Part shown: piece after piece, positions 5,951-6,692 of the stretch | Layout of the letters: every line of letters begins with the position of its first letter | Position numbering within the stretch: position 1 is the first letter of the stretch | Assembly (NCBI GenBank): GCA_040880365.1 | Contig: JBBDIO010000076.1 | Location: forward strand, 1 to 6,692 | Direction: 5' to 3' | Length of the DNA: 6,692 bases | Origin: JBBDIO01 sp040880365 | Lineage (GTDB): Bacteria; Chloroflexota; Anaerolineae; Caldilineales; Caldilineaceae | Position numbers and translations under genes: made by a program | The notes under the pieces: model-generated | Databases searched by the model: none | Told to the model about the DNA's origin: nothing | What the model saw: the letters and a program-made list of their open reading frames with translations, nothing else

Positions 5951-6423
5951 CAACTAATCAATCTATGACCGTCACAACGCCCTCAGATCGGGAAATCATT
6001 ATTGAGCGGGTTTTCGATGCCCCCGCCGCCGCCGTCTATAAGGCGATGATCGACCCGGAACTGGTACCCCTCTGGTGGGGACCCCGCAATGTCATCACGA
6101 TTGTGGACAAGATGGATGTAGTTCCGGGTGGGGCCTGGCGTTATATCCATCGGTCGCCCGACGGTTCTGAAACCGCGTTCCGGGGCGTATATCGCGAGAT
6201 TACACCTCCGACGCGCCTGGTATTTACCTTTGAGTGGGAAGGGATGCCGGGGCACATTCTGGTAGAGACCGTCATCTTGCATGAGCACGATGGCAAAACC
6301 ACGGTCACTGATACGTCGCTGTTTCATACCACAGAGGAGCGGGATGGTATGCTCAATTCGGGGATGGAAGGTGGGGCGCGTGAAAGCTGGGATCGGCTGG
6401 AGGCACTGCTGGTTACCGCCTAG
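5947..6423 (+). CDS. SRPBCC / AHSA1-family protein (Activator of Hsp90 ATPase homologue fold)
   Basis: This 158-residue protein has the AHSA1/CalC-type START-like fold: a strand with IIIERVFDAPAAAVYKAM (about 17-34), then the WWGPRN signature (43-48), GGAWRYIHRSPDG (61-73), FRGVYREITPPTRLVFTFEW (78-97), and a C-terminal long helix ending in SWDRLEALL. The fold forms a deep hydrophobic pocket; members bind small lipophilic molecules or act as self-sacrificing or chaperone-like proteins, but the ligand is not readable from sequence. The start codon overlaps the ArsR stop (ATGA, 5947-5950), so the two are one operon and the product is likely the main output of the ArsR switch. Transcription ends at the strong hairpin at 6466-6511. 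The eukaryotic-type Hsp90 activation role of Aha1 should not be assumed. Confidence 0.92.
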   Translation: MTTNQSMTVTTPSDREIIIERVFDAPAAAVYKAMIDPELVPLWWGPRNVITIVDKMDVVPGGAWRYIHRSPDGSETAFRGVYREITPPTRLVFTFEWEGMPGHILVETVILHEHDGKTTVTDTSLFHTTEERDGMLNSGMEGGARESWDRLEALLVTA

Positions 6424-6465
6424 TCACCCATCTATTCAACGAATCGCGTATCGCCGTAAACTTGC

Positions 6466-6511
6466 AAACTGGCAGGGCGCAGAGCTACCCCCTCTGCGCC
6501 CTGCCAGTTTT
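6466..6511. terminator. Bidirectional intrinsic terminator between convergent genes
   Basis: A perfect 19-bp stem (left arm 6466-6484, right arm 6492-6510) closes a 7-base loop (6485-6491). On the plus strand the right arm ends in TTTT (6508-6511); on the minus strand the arm ends in TTTG, so the run is short on that side. It lies 42 bases after the SRPBCC stop and 5 bases after the stop of the minus-strand gene, and can serve both. Confidence 0.85.
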
Positions 6512-6515
6512 GGAT

Positions 6516-6692
6516 CTAACCGCGCGCTGTGCGCTTGGGAGCAAACAGGAACGAAGCCAGGAACAAACCTACGAGAACCACCGTCACCCCGCCCAACACA
6601 CCCGGCAAATTGGAACCGCCGCCCGTTGTGGGCAATGCCGGCGGTGTGGGATCCAACGTGGGTGTAGCATCTACGGTCAGCGGCACGGCACC
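6516..6692 (-). CDS. Cell-surface protein with LPXTG sorting signal, C-terminal fragment
   Basis: The minus strand is open from the window edge (6692) to TAG at 6518-6516, giving the last 58 residues of a longer protein. They show a Thr/Pro-rich stalk (TPTLDPTPPA), the sortase motif LPTTG (residues 20-24), a Gly/Ser/Asn spacer, a hydrophobic helix of about 20 residues (about 32-51, VLGGVTVVLVGLFLASFLF) and a basic tail PKRTARG at the stop. Motif, membrane helix and positive tail in this order are the classical C-terminal sorting signal: a sortase cuts between Thr and Gly and attaches the protein to the cell surface. No sortase gene is in the window. The N-terminal part, and hence the function, is outside. 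An alternative is a simple membrane-anchored protein with a chance LPTTG. The gene faces the SRPBCC gene and shares its terminator. Confidence 0.8.
   Translation of the reverse strand, partial: GAVPLTVDATPTLDPTPPALPTTGGGSNLPGVLGGVTVVLVGLFLASFLFAPKRTARG

Overview
The window looks like chromosomal DNA from a moderately GC-rich, free-living bacterium, most plausibly Chloroflexota (Anaerolineae-like). That placement is an inference from three traits together: a lipobox lipoprotein with WD40-type propeller repeats, a C-terminal LPXTG-type sorting signal, and promoters that begin at or very near the start codon. No rRNA, tRNA or CRISPR array is visible, so the assignment is provisional.

Layout: (1) 2-763, the 3' part of hemL (glutamate-1-semialdehyde aminomutase, tetrapyrrole synthesis). 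(2) 897-3194, a large predicted lipoprotein with a WD40-like central region flanked by two copies of the same ~125-residue domain. (3) 3195-3715, about 520 bases without a convincing gene; it opens with an AT-rich stretch holding the first copy of a 15-bp direct repeat. (4) 3716-4465, a classical short-chain dehydrogenase with a good Shine-Dalgarno sequence. (5) 4509-5520, a strong promoter, the second copy of the 15-bp repeat, and a complete tyrosine recombinase carrying all six usual catalytic residues. (6) 5570-6423, a compact two-gene operon: an ArsR-type repressor with a near-perfect palindrome filling the promoter spacer, coupled by ATGA overlap to an AHSA1/SRPBCC ligand-binding-fold protein. 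(7) 6466-6511, a perfect 19-bp stem that can terminate transcription in both directions. (8) 6516-6692, on the minus strand, the last 58 residues of a surface protein ending in LPTTG, a membrane helix and a basic tail.

How the genes relate: hemL is housekeeping; the lipoprotein and the LPTTG protein are cell-envelope proteins. The ArsR-SRPBCC pair is a self-contained, probably autoregulated unit. The most suggestive arrangement is the direct repeat: identical 15-mers bracket the dehydrogenase and its upstream non-coding DNA, and the right copy sits in the leader of the recombinase gene. That could mark a small excisable or inserted segment, or it could be a shared regulatory site; the sequence alone does not decide.
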